62,450 nt of DNA from Candidatus Gaiellasilicea maunaloa (GCA_024330215.1 JANDLU010000010.1:1-62450), one strand, 5' to 3'. Counted from the first letter of the stretch, positions 43,791-51,756 are shown. Notes: generated by a model not told the origin, from the sequence alone. Program-made: numbers and translations.

Positions 43791-44176
43791 GAGTACGGTT
43801 CGTTGGTAATAGGACCAAGCCGTCGATCGGCGAGCGAACAGCGAGCGCGTTCTTGACGGTTGGAAAGGAGTACGCGGTCCTTTCCATTCTTGCCAGTGAC
43901 ACGGATGGTGTGAGGTTCCTTCTCCTTGACGATCTCGAAGAGCAACCGGGTTGGCATCCTGCTTCGGCATTCGATCTGAGCTCCGACTCGGTCCCCTCGA
44001 ACTGGCGGATCGCAGTGGGGGCCGCCGGGAAGCCGGATCATCTGGAGATCGCGCCTGAGCCGTGGCTCGATCCGGGATTCTTCAACGCCTACTGGGCTGA
44101 TGGCGGCGAGGCCGCAACAGAGGCGCACGAGCTCTTCAGGCGTGAGCTAGCAGTGATTCTTGACGAGAGCCTCTGA
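43787..44176 (+). CDS. Small protein coupled to the secreted protein, putative immunity
   Basis: 129 residues from GTG 43787, which overlaps the previous stop (GTGA). VRFVGNRTKPSIGERTASAF, then LTVGKEYAVLSILASDTDG, SNWRIAVGAAGKPDHLEIAP and EPWLDPGFFNAYWADGGEAA, ending ELFRRELAVILDESL. The WLxPGFFxxYWxDG-type motif with an acidic C-terminal helix resembles immunity proteins of polymorphic toxin systems, though I cannot name a family. No signal peptide, so it stays in the cytosol. Tight coupling with a secreted protein supports an immunity role. Confidence 0.6.
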   Translation: MRVRFVGNRTKPSIGERTASAFLTVGKEYAVLSILASDTDGVRFLLLDDLEEQPGWHPASAFDLSSDSVPSNWRIAVGAAGKPDHLEIAPEPWLDPGFFNAYWADGGEAATEAHELFRRELAVILDESL

Positions 44177-44223
44177 GCCCACCCTCGAAGAAGCGCTGTC
44201 AGGCCGCGAGCGTGTCTTCGGCC

Positions 44224-45217
44224 TCAGGCGTGGAAGTGGTAGACGACGTTGGCGAGGTGGCGTTTGAGCGAGCGACGTGCCTCGCTGGGCGGTCTTGCCT
44301 CGGCCCGCTTGCGTGCGAGGAAGGCTTGCACGCGTGGATCGACCCGCGCTGGACGACGGCGATTCGGTGCAGGGCCGCGTTCAGTTGCGGTTGCCGCCAC
44401 GGTCGAGACGATGGTGATCGGCGATTCCTCCTGAGCCGCAGCGGAGGGGCGCGACCCCGCAGAAGCGTGCGTAGGCGGCCTTGTCCTTGAAGCGGCGCAC
44501 GTCTCCGGACTGCGCGATCAGCGCGACGGCAACGGTGGCGCCCGCCCCGGCCAGGTCGGCGAACGGGTTGCCGCACTCGCCCAGTAGTTCCTCGAGCTTG
44601 TGCTCGAGCGTGGCGATCCGCTCGTTGAGTCGCTCGATCTCGCGGGCGAGTTTCCAGATGCAACGCGCGGCCGCCTGATCGGCGATCCCTGCGCCGAAGC
44701 TGATCCGCTTCAGCCTGCGCAGCTCGCGCTGCCGCTGACAGTGGATGACACGCGCCTCGCCCTCCAGGTCGACCTGCGTCCAAACGGCACGCAGTCGCTG
44801 GATCGCCTGCGTGCGCTGATAGACCGGCTGGCGGCGCAGGCCCTCGAGCAGCGCCAGGGCGCGGATCAGCTCGCGCTCGAGCGCCGGGCCGAGCTGCGCT
44901 CGCTTGCGCAGCACGACCTGCGCGATCGCAACCTCGTCGCCGGGGTCGCTCTTACCCCGTCCCTGCTCGTGCCGATCTCGATGTGTGCCCAGGCCGGAAC
45001 GTTGAGGACCTTGCAGCTGGCCGCGGCAAGCGCTGCGCACAGCGGGTGACCATAGCCGGCAGGCAGCGTTCTGGATCCTGACGACCGCGTCGAAGGCGTC
45101 GTGCTCGTCGAGCCAGCCGAGCAGGCGTTCGGCGCCAGCAGGGCTAGAACGAGTCTTTCGGAAATAGGCGGAAGGACGAGCAGGCCTCATCGCACTGTCC
45201 GGTGGCCTGACTATCAA
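44224..45217 (-). pseudogene. IS110-family transposase remnant
   Basis: Broken IS110 transposase. The conserved C-terminal Transposase_20 region is recognisable (NPFADLAGAGATVAVALIA, then GDVRRFKDKAAYARFCGVAP and QLNAALHRIAVVQ in another frame), with the stop at 44224-44226. Earlier parts such as AERLLGWLDEHDAFDAVVRI and LGPALERELIRALALLEGLR are separated by several frame changes. The N-terminal catalytic Asp region is missing. I found no convincing ends. It is unrelated to island mobility and probably a later, decayed insertion. Confidence 0.8.
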
Positions 45218-45288
45218 GGGTTCCGTTCGCGACGAGACGGGCGGCTGCCATCACGAGCACGGGCGGACGCTTGAGCCACGCGGAGTTG

Positions 45289-45795
45289 CTAGAGCTCGAG
45301 CCCGTGGCCGACGTCGAGCTCGGCGATCCGGCGCATGGCCATCAGCTTGGTGATGTCGTCTTCGCGGCCGAGGGCGGAGATCATGCGGGCGAGGTCACCG
45401 ACGGAGGCGATCGAGGAGCGGACGCCTTTGCCGAGGTACTCGCGGGTGGCGGCTCGTCGGAGGTCGTCGTAGCCGCCGGTTCCTTCCGGTTGGGGGATGA
45501 TCTTCAGCTCGCCGAGATCGGTGGTGAGAGCGAGCACCGGCTCGGGCGAGGGGTCGTTCTGGAGCGGTGCGAGCTTCTTGCGGTCGCTTCGGCGGGCGCC
45601 GAGCTCGGCGAGCGCGAGGTCGAGGCGGCGCAGGGTCTCCTCGCGCATCGGAGGAACGATGTCGACGCCGTTGGTCATCTCGTCGGCGCCTTGGATGATC
45701 CGGGCGAGGCTTCCGACGACGATGAAGCTGACGCGATGGTTGTCGAGGGCTTGAAGCACCCCGAGTGGGTCGAAGTTCTCAGCCACGGGCGGCAT
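45289..45795 (-). CDS. Third nucleotidyltransferase-fold protein, altered active site
   Basis: 168 residues, third relative of the 37703 and 38244 proteins. FDPLGVLQALDNHRVSFIVV and GSLARIIQGADEMTNGVDIV align with the nucleotidyltransferase core, but the DxD motif seen as GDIDI and YDIDI in the other copies reads NGVDI, so the first metal-binding Asp is Gly. GELKIIPQPEGTGGYDDLRR and SIASVGDLARMISALGREDD complete the fold. It overlaps the upstream XRE gene by 17 bases, the same order as in the first module. It may be a catalytically dead or degenerate toxin. Confidence 0.78.
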   Translation of the reverse strand: MPPVAENFDPLGVLQALDNHRVSFIVVGSLARIIQGADEMTNGVDIVPPMREETLRRLDLALAELGARRSDRKKLAPLQNDPSPEPVLALTTDLGELKIIPQPEGTGGYDDLRRAATREYLGKGVRSSIASVGDLARMISALGREDDITKLMAMRRIAELDVGHGLEL

Positions 45796-46081
45796 CTTCC
45801 GCTCTGCGTTTGGCGAAGAAGCGCTCCAGGCGCCGCTCGGGCGAGAGCATCCGCATCTTCTCGAGCGTCTCGTGTTGGCTCGTGTCGCGGGGGATCAGGA
45901 CGAGCGGGAGGTCGTAGCCGCAGGCTTCGACGATCGCGAGCAGGTTGTCGACACTGGGGGAGACGGCGCCTTGCTCCCAGCGGGCGATCACCGAGCGTTC
46001 GCGCCCTGTCTTGTCGGCGAGATCGGCCTGGGTGAGTCCCGCGCGGAGGCGCGCTTCTCGGATCAGCTGTCCACCTCTCAC
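45779..46081 (-). CDS. XRE-family HTH regulator, second module
   Basis: 100 residues with a classic XRE helix-turn-helix: LIREARLRAGLTQADLADKT, then GRERSVIARWEQGAVSPSVD and NLLAIVEACGYDLPLVLIP. The C-terminal helix SPERRLERFFAKRRAEDAA matches antitoxins paired with nucleotidyltransferase proteins. It is divergent from the excisionase gene, with 60 bases between starts, so it may also influence expression of xis and int. Probably antitoxin and autorepressor. Confidence 0.85.
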   Translation of the reverse strand: MRGGQLIREARLRAGLTQADLADKTGRERSVIARWEQGAVSPSVDNLLAIVEACGYDLPLVLIPRDTSQHETLEKMRMLSPERRLERFFAKRRAEDAARG

Positions 46082-46141
46082 GGCCGCAATCTAAGCACAG
46101 AACTTGCAATCAAGCTACGACCCATATAAGCTACGTGAAGG

Positions 46142-46420
46142 ATGAAAGTGTCAGACCGCTTCGTATCGAGCGCTGGAGTCGGTCAGGCCGAGCCCTGCTG
46201 CGGTGAAGTGGTGAAGAGGGCGCTGCCACTGGGGGATAAGGTTCCCCGTCTCGCGTTGCGGCCCGAACAAGCGGCCGAATCACTCGGCGTCTCTCGCTCC
46301 TTCTTCTTCGCCCAGATCCTTCCCGAGCTCCGAGTCGTCCGGTGCGGGCGTCTCCGGCTCGTCCCGATTCGATCGCTCGAGGACTGGCTGGCGAGGCGAT
46401 CGTCGCGGGTCGTCGAGTAG
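46142..46420 (+). CDS. xis: Excisionase-like HTH protein
   Basis: 92 residues with a winged helix of the excisionase/MerR type: LRPEQAAESLGVSRSFFFAQ, then ILPELRVVRCGRLRLVPIRS and LEDWLARRSS, the pattern of helix-turn-helix 17 proteins next to integrases. The first about 30 residues are not conserved and a later start is possible. It lies 12 bases before the integrase gene and would direct excision by binding near the attachment arms. Confidence 0.82.
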   Translation: MKVSDRFVSSAGVGQAEPCCGEVVKRALPLGDKVPRLALRPEQAAESLGVSRSFFFAQILPELRVVRCGRLRLVPIRSLEDWLARRSSRVVE

Positions 46421-46432
46421 GCTCGAGGGAGA

Positions 46433-47601
46433 GTGGCTGAGGGGATCCGGAAGCTGCACTCAGTCGGCTGCGCAGGTCGCGCCGGAGGAAGATGTGGCTG
46501 CCGTGCCGGCTACGAGGCCTTCGTCTACTCGACCCGAGATCAGACGAAGGTCCGGAAGACCTTGCCGACGTTGGCCGCGGCGAGAGCCTGGCGGGTCGAC
46601 GCGCTAGCAGGGCTGAGGCTCGGCACCGTTCGAGCTCCCAGGCCGGTCACTGTTCTGGAAGCCGGCGAGCAACTCCTCTCGGGGATGCGGAGCGGAGTCG
46701 TCCGCACGCGATCGGGCGACGTCTATAAGCCAAGCGCGATCCGGTCGTATGAAGCCGCTCTCCGGCTGCACGTGTTGCCCGAGTTGGGAGGCATGCGGCT
46801 GGCAGACGTGCAGCGGCGCGACGTCCAGCGGCTCGCCGACGATCTCCTCGCGGCGGGACGCGATCCATCGACGATCCGCAACGCGCTGATGCCGCTTCGC
46901 GTGATCTACCGGCGGGCGCTCCAGGACGGCGATGTCGTCTTGAACCCCAGCACGAACCTGCGACTCGCGGCGAGCCGGGGAAGGCGGGAGCGCATCGCTT
47001 CGCCTGAGCAGGCCGCGGCTTTGATCGCTGTTCTGCCCCCGCCCGATCGAGCCGTCTGGGCGCTTGCACTTTACGCCGGGCTTCGTCGAGGCGAGCTCAT
47101 GGCGCTCAAGTGGGACGACGTCGACCTCGCCGCCGGAGTCATCCGCGTCGAGCGATCCTGGGATGCGAAGAGCCGGTTGATGGTCGAGCCGAAGAGCCGG
47201 GCGGGACGGAGGCGTGTTCCGATCGCGGCAGTCCTGAGGGATGTCCTCGCCGAGCACAAGATGGTGGCTGAGGGAGACCTCGTCGTGGGCGGGACCGAGG
47301 CAGGACTCCGTTCAACGGCACGAGCATCGTCGGTCGCGCTCGGACCCTCTGGCGGCGGGCGGATCTGGAGCCGATCCGTCTCCACGAAGCCCGTCACACC
47401 TTCGCGAGCCTGATGATCGCCGCCGGCGTCAACGCTCGCGCGCTCACGACGTACATGGGCCACTCCTCGATTACGACTACCTACGACCGCTACGGACACC
47501 TGATGCCCGGAAACGAAGACGAGGCCGCCGCGCTTCTGGATGCGTACCTCGAGAGGTCGAACACTCGGGCACGACTCGCTGCGCTCGACGCTCCGTCCTA
47601 G
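46433..47601 (+). pseudogene. int: Tyrosine integrase, one frameshift
   Basis: About 388 residues when repaired. Arm-binding N-terminal region (GCAGRAGGRCGCRAGYEAFV), SAM-like core-binding domain (YKPSAIRSYEAALRLHVLPE) and catalytic domain with YAGLRRGELMALKWDDV (first Arg), HEARHTFASL (H-x-x-R) and TTTYDRYGHLMPG (nucleophilic Tyr). Between about 47285 and 47310 the phase changes: DLVVGG leaves the frame and GTPFNGTSIVGRARTLWRRA continues in another. GTG 46433 is the start. Its position 185 bases from tRNA-Ser and its direction toward the core are typical. If the frameshift is real the island cannot excise. Confidence 0.9.
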
Positions 47602-47652
47602 CGCGCGCATTCGACTTGCGGCACGGTCGAATGGGGCATCCGGCTAGTCATC

Positions 47653-47674
47653 CGTTCGCCAGTCGTTCGCCAGT
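47653..47674 (+). repeat. Tandem 11-mer, probable integrase arm site (right)
   Basis: Two contiguous copies of CGTTCGCCAGT, 109 bases from the right core, in the same orientation as the pair at 34201-34224. TGGACGTCCA follows at 47700. Confidence 0.7.
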
Positions 47675-47747
47675 GAGCACCGAGAACAGTGGACATTCAT
47701 GGACGTCCACGGACTTGAGCGATCGCGTTCCGCCGCCTTCGAACGCG

Positions 47748-47778
47748 GCGCAAACCCGCATAGCTAGCGGGTTTGCGC
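47748..47778. terminator. Perfect 12-bp hairpin between integrase and tRNA
   Basis: GCGCAAACCCGC (47748-47759) pairs with GCGGGTTTGCGC (47767-47778) around the self-complementary loop ATAGCTA. It lies between convergent int and tRNA-Ser and can terminate both. Confidence 0.65.
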
Positions 47779-47783
47779 TCAAA

Positions 47784-47849
47784 AGCGGAGGGGGAGGGAT
47801 TTGAACCCTCGATCCGCCGTTAAGACGGATAACGGTTTTCGAGACCGCC
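47784..47849 (-). repeat. attR: Right attachment site within tRNA-Ser(CGA)
   Basis: Second copy of the 66-bp repeat, here continuous with the rest of an intact tRNA. Divergence from the left copy begins at the base after 47849, in the D-arm side of the anticodon stem. Confidence 0.92.
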
Positions 47850-47875
47850 GCATTCGACCGCTCTGCCACCCCTCC
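47786..47875 (-). tRNA. tRNA-Ser(CGA)
   Basis: 90-nt class II tRNA. Acceptor strands GGAGGGG and CCCCTCC pair perfectly with discriminator G. The anticodon loop is CTCGAAA (anticodon CGA), a long variable arm (TCCGTCTTAACGGCGGA) follows, and the T loop is GGGTTCAAATCCC. CCA is not encoded. Its 3' part is the integration site of the island to the left. Confidence 0.97.
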
Positions 47876-47940
47876 GCGCGCGCACAGACTACCGGCCAGC
47901 CAGTGGGATTCCGCCGGCGCCGCCGATCAGGAGCACGAGG

Positions 47941-48031
47941 CGGAGAAGGAGGGATTCGAACCCTCGATGGAGGAGTTCACCCCCATAACGCCTTAGCAGG
48001 GCGCCGCCTTCAGCCACTCGGCCACTTCTCC
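47941..48031 (-). tRNA. tRNA-Ser(GCT)
   Basis: 91-nt class II tRNA with acceptor strands GGAGAAG and CTTCTCC, discriminator G, anticodon loop CTGCTAA (anticodon GCT), long variable arm and T loop GGGTTCGAATCCC. It lies 65 bases upstream of tRNA-Ser(CGA) on the same strand and is probably cotranscribed with it. Confidence 0.97.
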
Positions 48032-48403
48032 GTGGCCCGGGGATGGTACCGCACGGGCCAGGTGGCGAATCCCCTGTTCGGGGACGAGAAGCGAGGCGGA
48101 CGCGCTCTCCCTCTCGGGGGCGCGTCCGCCTCGAGGCAGCGGCTCCTCGCCGCCAAGGAGCACAGATGCCTCTTGCTCGCCATCGTGCGCGAACGGGTCC
48201 GCTTCACACCATCACCCGATCGGAGTTGATCGGCCTGGTTCACTCGATCCAGGGATACGGCATCGCGGCGCGCGGCCCGATTGGACAGGTACGCCGTTTC
48301 TGTGGGAGCCGCAGCCCACGCGAGCGGTCAGAGCTCGAGGCCGCGCGGCAACTGCCGCGCGGCCTTGCTCGTTTCTCGGGCTCGCCTGGGCGGGTCTAGG
48401 GGC
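48032..48403. other. Intergenic stretch with two GC-rich hairpins
   Basis: No gene recognised upstream of the tRNA-Ser pair. One hairpin has 14-bp arms (48092-48105 and 48120-48133); another has 11-bp arms (48339-48349 and 48354-48364) with an AACT loop, downstream of the small zinc-ribbon gene on the minus strand and probably its terminator. Confidence 0.5.
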
Positions 48404-48565
48404 CTAGTCGCCGAACTCGCGCTCGGCGCACTCCGTGCAGTAGACGAGGAGCGTCCGCTCCTCGCTCAGATAGGCCTTCCAGCCCTTGGACTCGTAGTCG
48501 ACGGTCCCGCACTCGAGACACGTCACGGCGAAAGGCGGCGTTTCGACCTGCGGCTTAGGCTCCAA
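48404..48565 (-). CDS. Small zinc-ribbon protein
   Basis: 53 residues with two CxxC knuckles, VTCLECGTVDYE and LVYCTECAEREFGD, separated by WKAYLSEERTLL. TTG 48565 is chosen because AAGGAG lies six bases before it; the open frame extends to 48697 but those residues are not protein-like. Conserved small proteins of this sort occur in many actinobacteria; function unknown. Confidence 0.68.
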   Translation of the reverse strand: MEPKPQVETPPFAVTCLECGTVDYESKGWKAYLSEERTLLVYCTECAEREFGD

Positions 48566-48712
48566 GCCGAGCTCCTTGTTCGCTGGTACGTGACTGCGGA
48601 AACTTGTCAGATTCGCTCGCGGCGAGACAACGACCAGAAGCCGAAAAAGTGTGCAGTTTGCGGATGAAGCCGTGCGAATCGAAGGTTGAGGAAGCAAGAG
48701 TAGGCTGTTCCG

Positions 48713-48991
48713 GTGCGCGCGGCCGCGACCACCCTGACCATCCTCGCTCTCGGCGCCGCGTTCTCGCTGATGCTCGCAGTCGCGGTTCGGAGCCGCGACT
48801 GGCCGGGCTGGGACGAAGGGTGGGCGCTCGTCGTCTTCCCGCTCGGAATTCCGGTGGCGATCGTGGTCGGGCTCGCGGCCTCCCTGCGGAACGTCGCCCC
48901 GTCCAGGGTCGTACGGCTCGGTCTCGGAGCGACGCTCGCCGTCTGGTTCTGGGGCGCGGCGATCTTCGCGGCGTGGTACGCCCTGGGCTGA
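48713..48991 (+). CDS. Small membrane protein
   Basis: 92 residues with three hydrophobic helices (TLTILALGAAFSLMLAVAV, LVVFPLGIPVAIVVGLAA, LGLGATLAVWFWGAAIFAAW). GTG 48713 begins the frame; no clear ribosome site is seen. No family recognised. It converges with groES, 20 bases between stops. Confidence 0.55.
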   Translation: MRAAATTLTILALGAAFSLMLAVAVRSRDWPGWDEGWALVVFPLGIPVAIVVGLAASLRNVAPSRVVRLGLGATLAVWFWGAAIFAAWYALG

Positions 48992-49011
48992 GCGTCAATC
49001 TGGGCTGACAG

Positions 49012-49302
49012 TCAATCGTGGACTCGCGCGATCAGCTCGTCGCGCCGCAGCACCTTGACCTCGGCGCCGTGTAGGCGCACCTCGAAGCCCGCGTCCTTCG
49101 GGAAGAGCACCTTGTCGCCGGTCTCGATGCCGCTGGCCTCGGCGCCGATCGCCGTCACGATCCCAGTGCGGCAGAGAGCCTCCGCCGACGCGGGAATGAT
49201 CAGCCCGGTCCGCGTTTCTGCCTCCTCGTCGGTCGGCTGCACGACGACGTAGTCGTCGAGCGGCTCCAGCGAGAGATCGATGCGCTGGGGATCCTGGACC
49301 AC
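49012..49302 (-). CDS. groES: GroES-type co-chaperonin
   Basis: 96-residue Cpn10. LEPLDDYVVVQPTDEEAETR, then TGLIIPASAEALCRTGIVTA (mobile-loop region and GIV motif), and DKVLFPKDAGFEVRLHGAEVK followed by VLRRDELIARV are the expected order. No groEL is adjacent. The sequence departs from canonical GroES in the mobile loop (RTGLIIPASAEA), so it may be a secondary copy. It lies nine bases after the ABC ATPase stop-start boundary to the right but reads in the same direction. Confidence 0.88.
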   Translation of the reverse strand: MVQDPQRIDLSLEPLDDYVVVQPTDEEAETRTGLIIPASAEALCRTGIVTAIGAEASGIETGDKVLFPKDAGFEVRLHGAEVKVLRRDELIARVHD

Positions 49303-49311
49303 GACAACAGA

Positions 49312-50049
49312 TTAGAGACGTCCAGCCTCGATGATCCGGTCGAGGAACTGGCGGGTGCGCGGTTCCTGCGGGGTCGAGAAGATCCGAGCCGGCGGCCCCT
49401 GCTCGAGAATCACGCCCGCGTCGAGGAAGCAGACGCGGCTTGCGATATCGCGCGCGAAGCCCATCTCGTGCGTCGCGATCAGCATCGTCATCCCGCCGGC
49501 GGCGAGCTCGCGAATCACGTTCAGCACCTCGGCGACGAGCTCGGGGTCGAGCGCGCTCGTGACCTCGTCGAGCAGCATCACGTCCGGCCGCATCGCGAGG
49601 GCGCGCACGACCGCGACTCGCTGTTGCTGGCCTCCGGAGAGCCGATCCGGATAGTCGTCGCGCTTGTCGGCGAGCCCGAAGCGGCGGAGGAGCTCGTCCG
49701 CCTCGGCCTCGGCCTGCCGCCGCGAGAGCCCGAGCGCCTTCCGGGGCCCGAGCGTCACGTTGCGGATCACGCTCATGTGCGGGAAGAGGTTGTACGCCTG
49801 GAAGACGATTCCGATCCGGCGCCGGAGCGCGTTGACGTCGACGCCGCGTGCCGTGATCTCATCGCCCCCGACGACGATCTGGCCTGCGTCCACCGGCTCG
49901 AGCAGGTTGACGCAGCGGAGCAGGGTCGACTTCCCGGAGCCGGAGGCGCCGATCAGGCAGACGACCTCGTGCTCGGCAACGTCGAGGTCGATTCCGCGCA
50001 GCACCTCGAGCCTGCCGAACGATTTACGGACTCCGTCGATCTCGATCAC
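49312..50049 (-). CDS. Polar amino acid ABC transporter ATPase
   Basis: 245-residue ATP-binding subunit. Walker A GASGSGKSTLLRC, signature LSGGQQQRVAVVRAL, Walker B VMLLDEVTSALDPELV and the switch His in IATHEMGFARDIA are intact. VFQAYNLFPHMSVIRNVTLG is the GlnQ/HisP-type Q-loop. GTG 50049 overlaps the permease stop by four bases. With the permease and binding protein it imports a polar amino acid such as glutamate or glutamine. Confidence 0.94.
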   Translation of the reverse strand: MIEIDGVRKSFGRLEVLRGIDLDVAEHEVVCLIGASGSGKSTLLRCVNLLEPVDAGQIVVGGDEITARGVDVNALRRRIGIVFQAYNLFPHMSVIRNVTLGPRKALGLSRRQAEAEADELLRRFGLADKRDDYPDRLSGGQQQRVAVVRALAMRPDVMLLDEVTSALDPELVAEVLNVIRELAAGGMTMLIATHEMGFARDIASRVCFLDAGVILEQGPPARIFSTPQEPRTRQFLDRIIEAGRL

Positions 50050-50879
50050 GCGAGCGCCCCGGCTTGACGGCGCCGCCGGTCGCGTGCGACGAGCCAGTCG
50101 GTGAAGCGCGCGAGCGGAATGGTGATCGCGACGAAGAGTGTCGCCGCGACGAGGTAATGGGTGAAGTTGAAGTCGGCCGCGACCTCGATCTGGGACTGCT
50201 TGAACGCCTCGACCGAACCGAGGATGCCCACGAGCGCCGTGTCCTTCTGCAGACCGATGAAGTCGTTCAGGAGCGGCGGGATCACGCGGCGGACGGCCTG
50301 TGGGAGCACGACCCACCCCAGTGCCTGGCTCCGCGTCAACCCGAGTGAGCGCGCAGCCGCCTCCTGGCTCGGGTGCACCGACTCGATCCCGGCCCGGTAG
50401 ACCTCGGAGACGTACGCCGTGTAGATGAGGACGAGCGAGACGATTCCCCAGAAGGTCGTCGAGGTTGGAATCCCATCGATCGCGAGCGCGGGCGCGCCGA
50501 AGCCGAGCAGTGCGATCACGAGGATCGTCGGTACCCCACGGAAGAAGTCGGCATAGGCGATCGAGAGCGCCCGGATCGGGAAGAAGACCGGCCCCGGCAG
50601 GCTCCGCAACACGGCGAGCAGGAGCGCGAAGACGAGGATGAACGCCTCCGCGATCAGGAAGATCTTCACGTTCAGGAGGAACGCCCTCGAGATCGCGGGG
50701 AACGAGTCGCGGTAGGCGCCCCAGTCGAAGAAGGCGGCCTCGACCTCGGGCCAGCCCGGGGAGTGGGTGACCGCGTAGACCAATCCTGCGAAGACGAGGA
50801 CCGTGGAGAGAAGGGCGAGGGCGACAGCGCGTCCCGCGCCGCCGCCCCCGAGAATCAGCGACCTCCGCTGTCTGTTCAG
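50046..50879 (-). CDS. Polar amino acid ABC transporter permease
   Basis: Permease of the HisM/GlnP family. FFRGVPTILVIALLGFGAP and EAAARSLGLTRSQALGWVVL (EAA loop, where the ATPase docks), then PQAVRRVIPPLLNDFIGLQK are conserved. The first conventional start, TTG 50783, would cut through the first membrane helix. The frame continues upstream as NRQRRSLILGGGGAGRAVA then LALLSTVLVFAGLVYAVTHS, a typical positively charged cap and helix, back to a CTG at 50879, four bases after the binding-protein stop. CTG initiation is therefore proposed. About 277 residues. Confidence 0.88.
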   Translation of the reverse strand: MNRQRRSLILGGGGAGRAVALALLSTVLVFAGLVYAVTHSPGWPEVEAAFFDWGAYRDSFPAISRAFLLNVKIFLIAEAFILVFALLLAVLRSLPGPVFFPIRALSIAYADFFRGVPTILVIALLGFGAPALAIDGIPTSTTFWGIVSLVLIYTAYVSEVYRAGIESVHPSQEAAARSLGLTRSQALGWVVLPQAVRRVIPPLLNDFIGLQKDTALVGILGSVEAFKQSQIEVAADFNFTHYLVAATLFVAITIPLARFTDWLVARDRRRRQAGALA

Positions 50880-50883
50880 CGCG

Positions 50884-51756
50884 TTACTTCAGGACGGGCG
50901 CGCCGGTCACCTTGGCGAGCCAGATCTGCTGGATCCGCTTCAGCGTCCCGGCTCGCTTCATCGCTGCGAGCGCGTTGTTGACGCAGCCGACGAGCGGATT
51001 GCCGCGCTGGAAGACCATCCCGAAGCGCTCCTGGGTGCCCGTCGAGGCGAACTGGCCGACGATCTTCCCGTTCGGCACCTGCACCGCGGTCACGTAAAAC
51101 GCGGTCGGTAGGTCGACGATCAATCCGTCGATCTGCCTGTTCTTCAGCGCTGTCACTGCCGCCGTGTTGTCGTCGAAGGCCGACGGGGTGCGCGCGGGGT
51201 TGATCCGGTTGACGATGAACTGGTAGCTCGTCGTGCCGAGCTGGGCGCCGAGCTTGTACCCACGCAGGCCGGCGATCGAGCGGATGCTCGCGATCCGTGT
51301 GCCCTTGAGCGCGACGATCGCCTGGTTGACGTTGTAGTAGGAGGCGCTGAACGCGAGCACCTTCGCGCGCGCCGGCGTGTAGGAGATCTGGTTGATCCCG
51401 AGGTCGAACGCCTTCCGCCCAGGCGCGATCGTCCTGGCGAACGGCGAGTAGACCCACGTGACCTCGGAGGTCGCAAAGCCGAGCCGTTTGGCGACCGCGT
51501 AGGCGACCGCCGACTCGAAGCCCTTGCCGGTGCCCGGGTCGTTGATCTTCCACGGTTTCGTCTTCTCGCCGCCGCCGAACCAGGGCGGGAAGGCGGGGTT
51601 GTCCGTGCCGATCGTCAGCCGCCCGTCGTTCACGAGCGTCAGGTTCCCCTTCGCGCAGCTCGCCGGCGCTGCGACGGCGACCTCGCTCCGGCCGCCGGCC
51701 ACAGCCGCGAGAACTGCGGCGGCGACCACCGCGAGCGGGATCAGGATCTTGCGCAT
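50884..51756 (-). CDS. Amino acid ABC transporter substrate-binding protein
   Basis: 290-residue exported binding protein. MRKILIPLAVVAAAVLAAVA is the signal peptide. The type 3 binding-protein fold starts GRLTIGTDNPAFPPWFGG and includes GFESAVAYAVAKRLGFATSE, FDLGINQISYTPARAKVLAF and GAQLGTTSYQFIV. ATG 51756 has GGGAGAGA upstream; longer in-frame starts are unlikely. First gene of a three-gene operon with permease and ATPase. The ligand is a polar amino acid by family; the exact one cannot be assigned. Confidence 0.92.
   Translation of the reverse strand: MRKILIPLAVVAAAVLAAVAGGRSEVAVAAPASCAKGNLTLVNDGRLTIGTDNPAFPPWFGGGEKTKPWKINDPGTGKGFESAVAYAVAKRLGFATSEVTWVYSPFARTIAPGRKAFDLGINQISYTPARAKVLAFSASYYNVNQAIVALKGTRIASIRSIAGLRGYKLGAQLGTTSYQFIVNRINPARTPSAFDDNTAAVTALKNRQIDGLIVDLPTAFYVTAVQVPNGKIVGQFASTGTQERFGMVFQRGNPLVGCVNNALAAMKRAGTLKRIQQIWLAKVTGAPVLK

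Larger units (their letters stand above)
34102..47849. mobile_element. 13.7-kb mobilizable island integrated in tRNA-Ser(CGA)
   Basis: Bounded by 66-bp direct repeats of the tRNA-Ser(CGA) 3' end, with the intact tRNA restored at the right. Excisionase-like and tyrosine integrase genes lie beside the tRNA, arm-type repeats sit inside both ends, and a MobF relaxase-helicase provides a mobilisation function. No type IV secretion, coupling protein or replication gene is seen, so it is an integrative mobilizable element rather than a self-transmissible one. Cargo: NERD protein, alarmone synthetase pair, ARPP-1 protein, XRE/nucleotidyltransferase modules, secreted PASTA-like protein with small partner, and an IS110 remnant. 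Integrase and relaxase frames are broken, so it is probably immobile now. Confidence 0.92.

Noticed and set aside
34102-47849. Prophage
   Set aside because: No capsid, terminase, tail or lysis genes; a relaxase indicates a mobilizable element instead.
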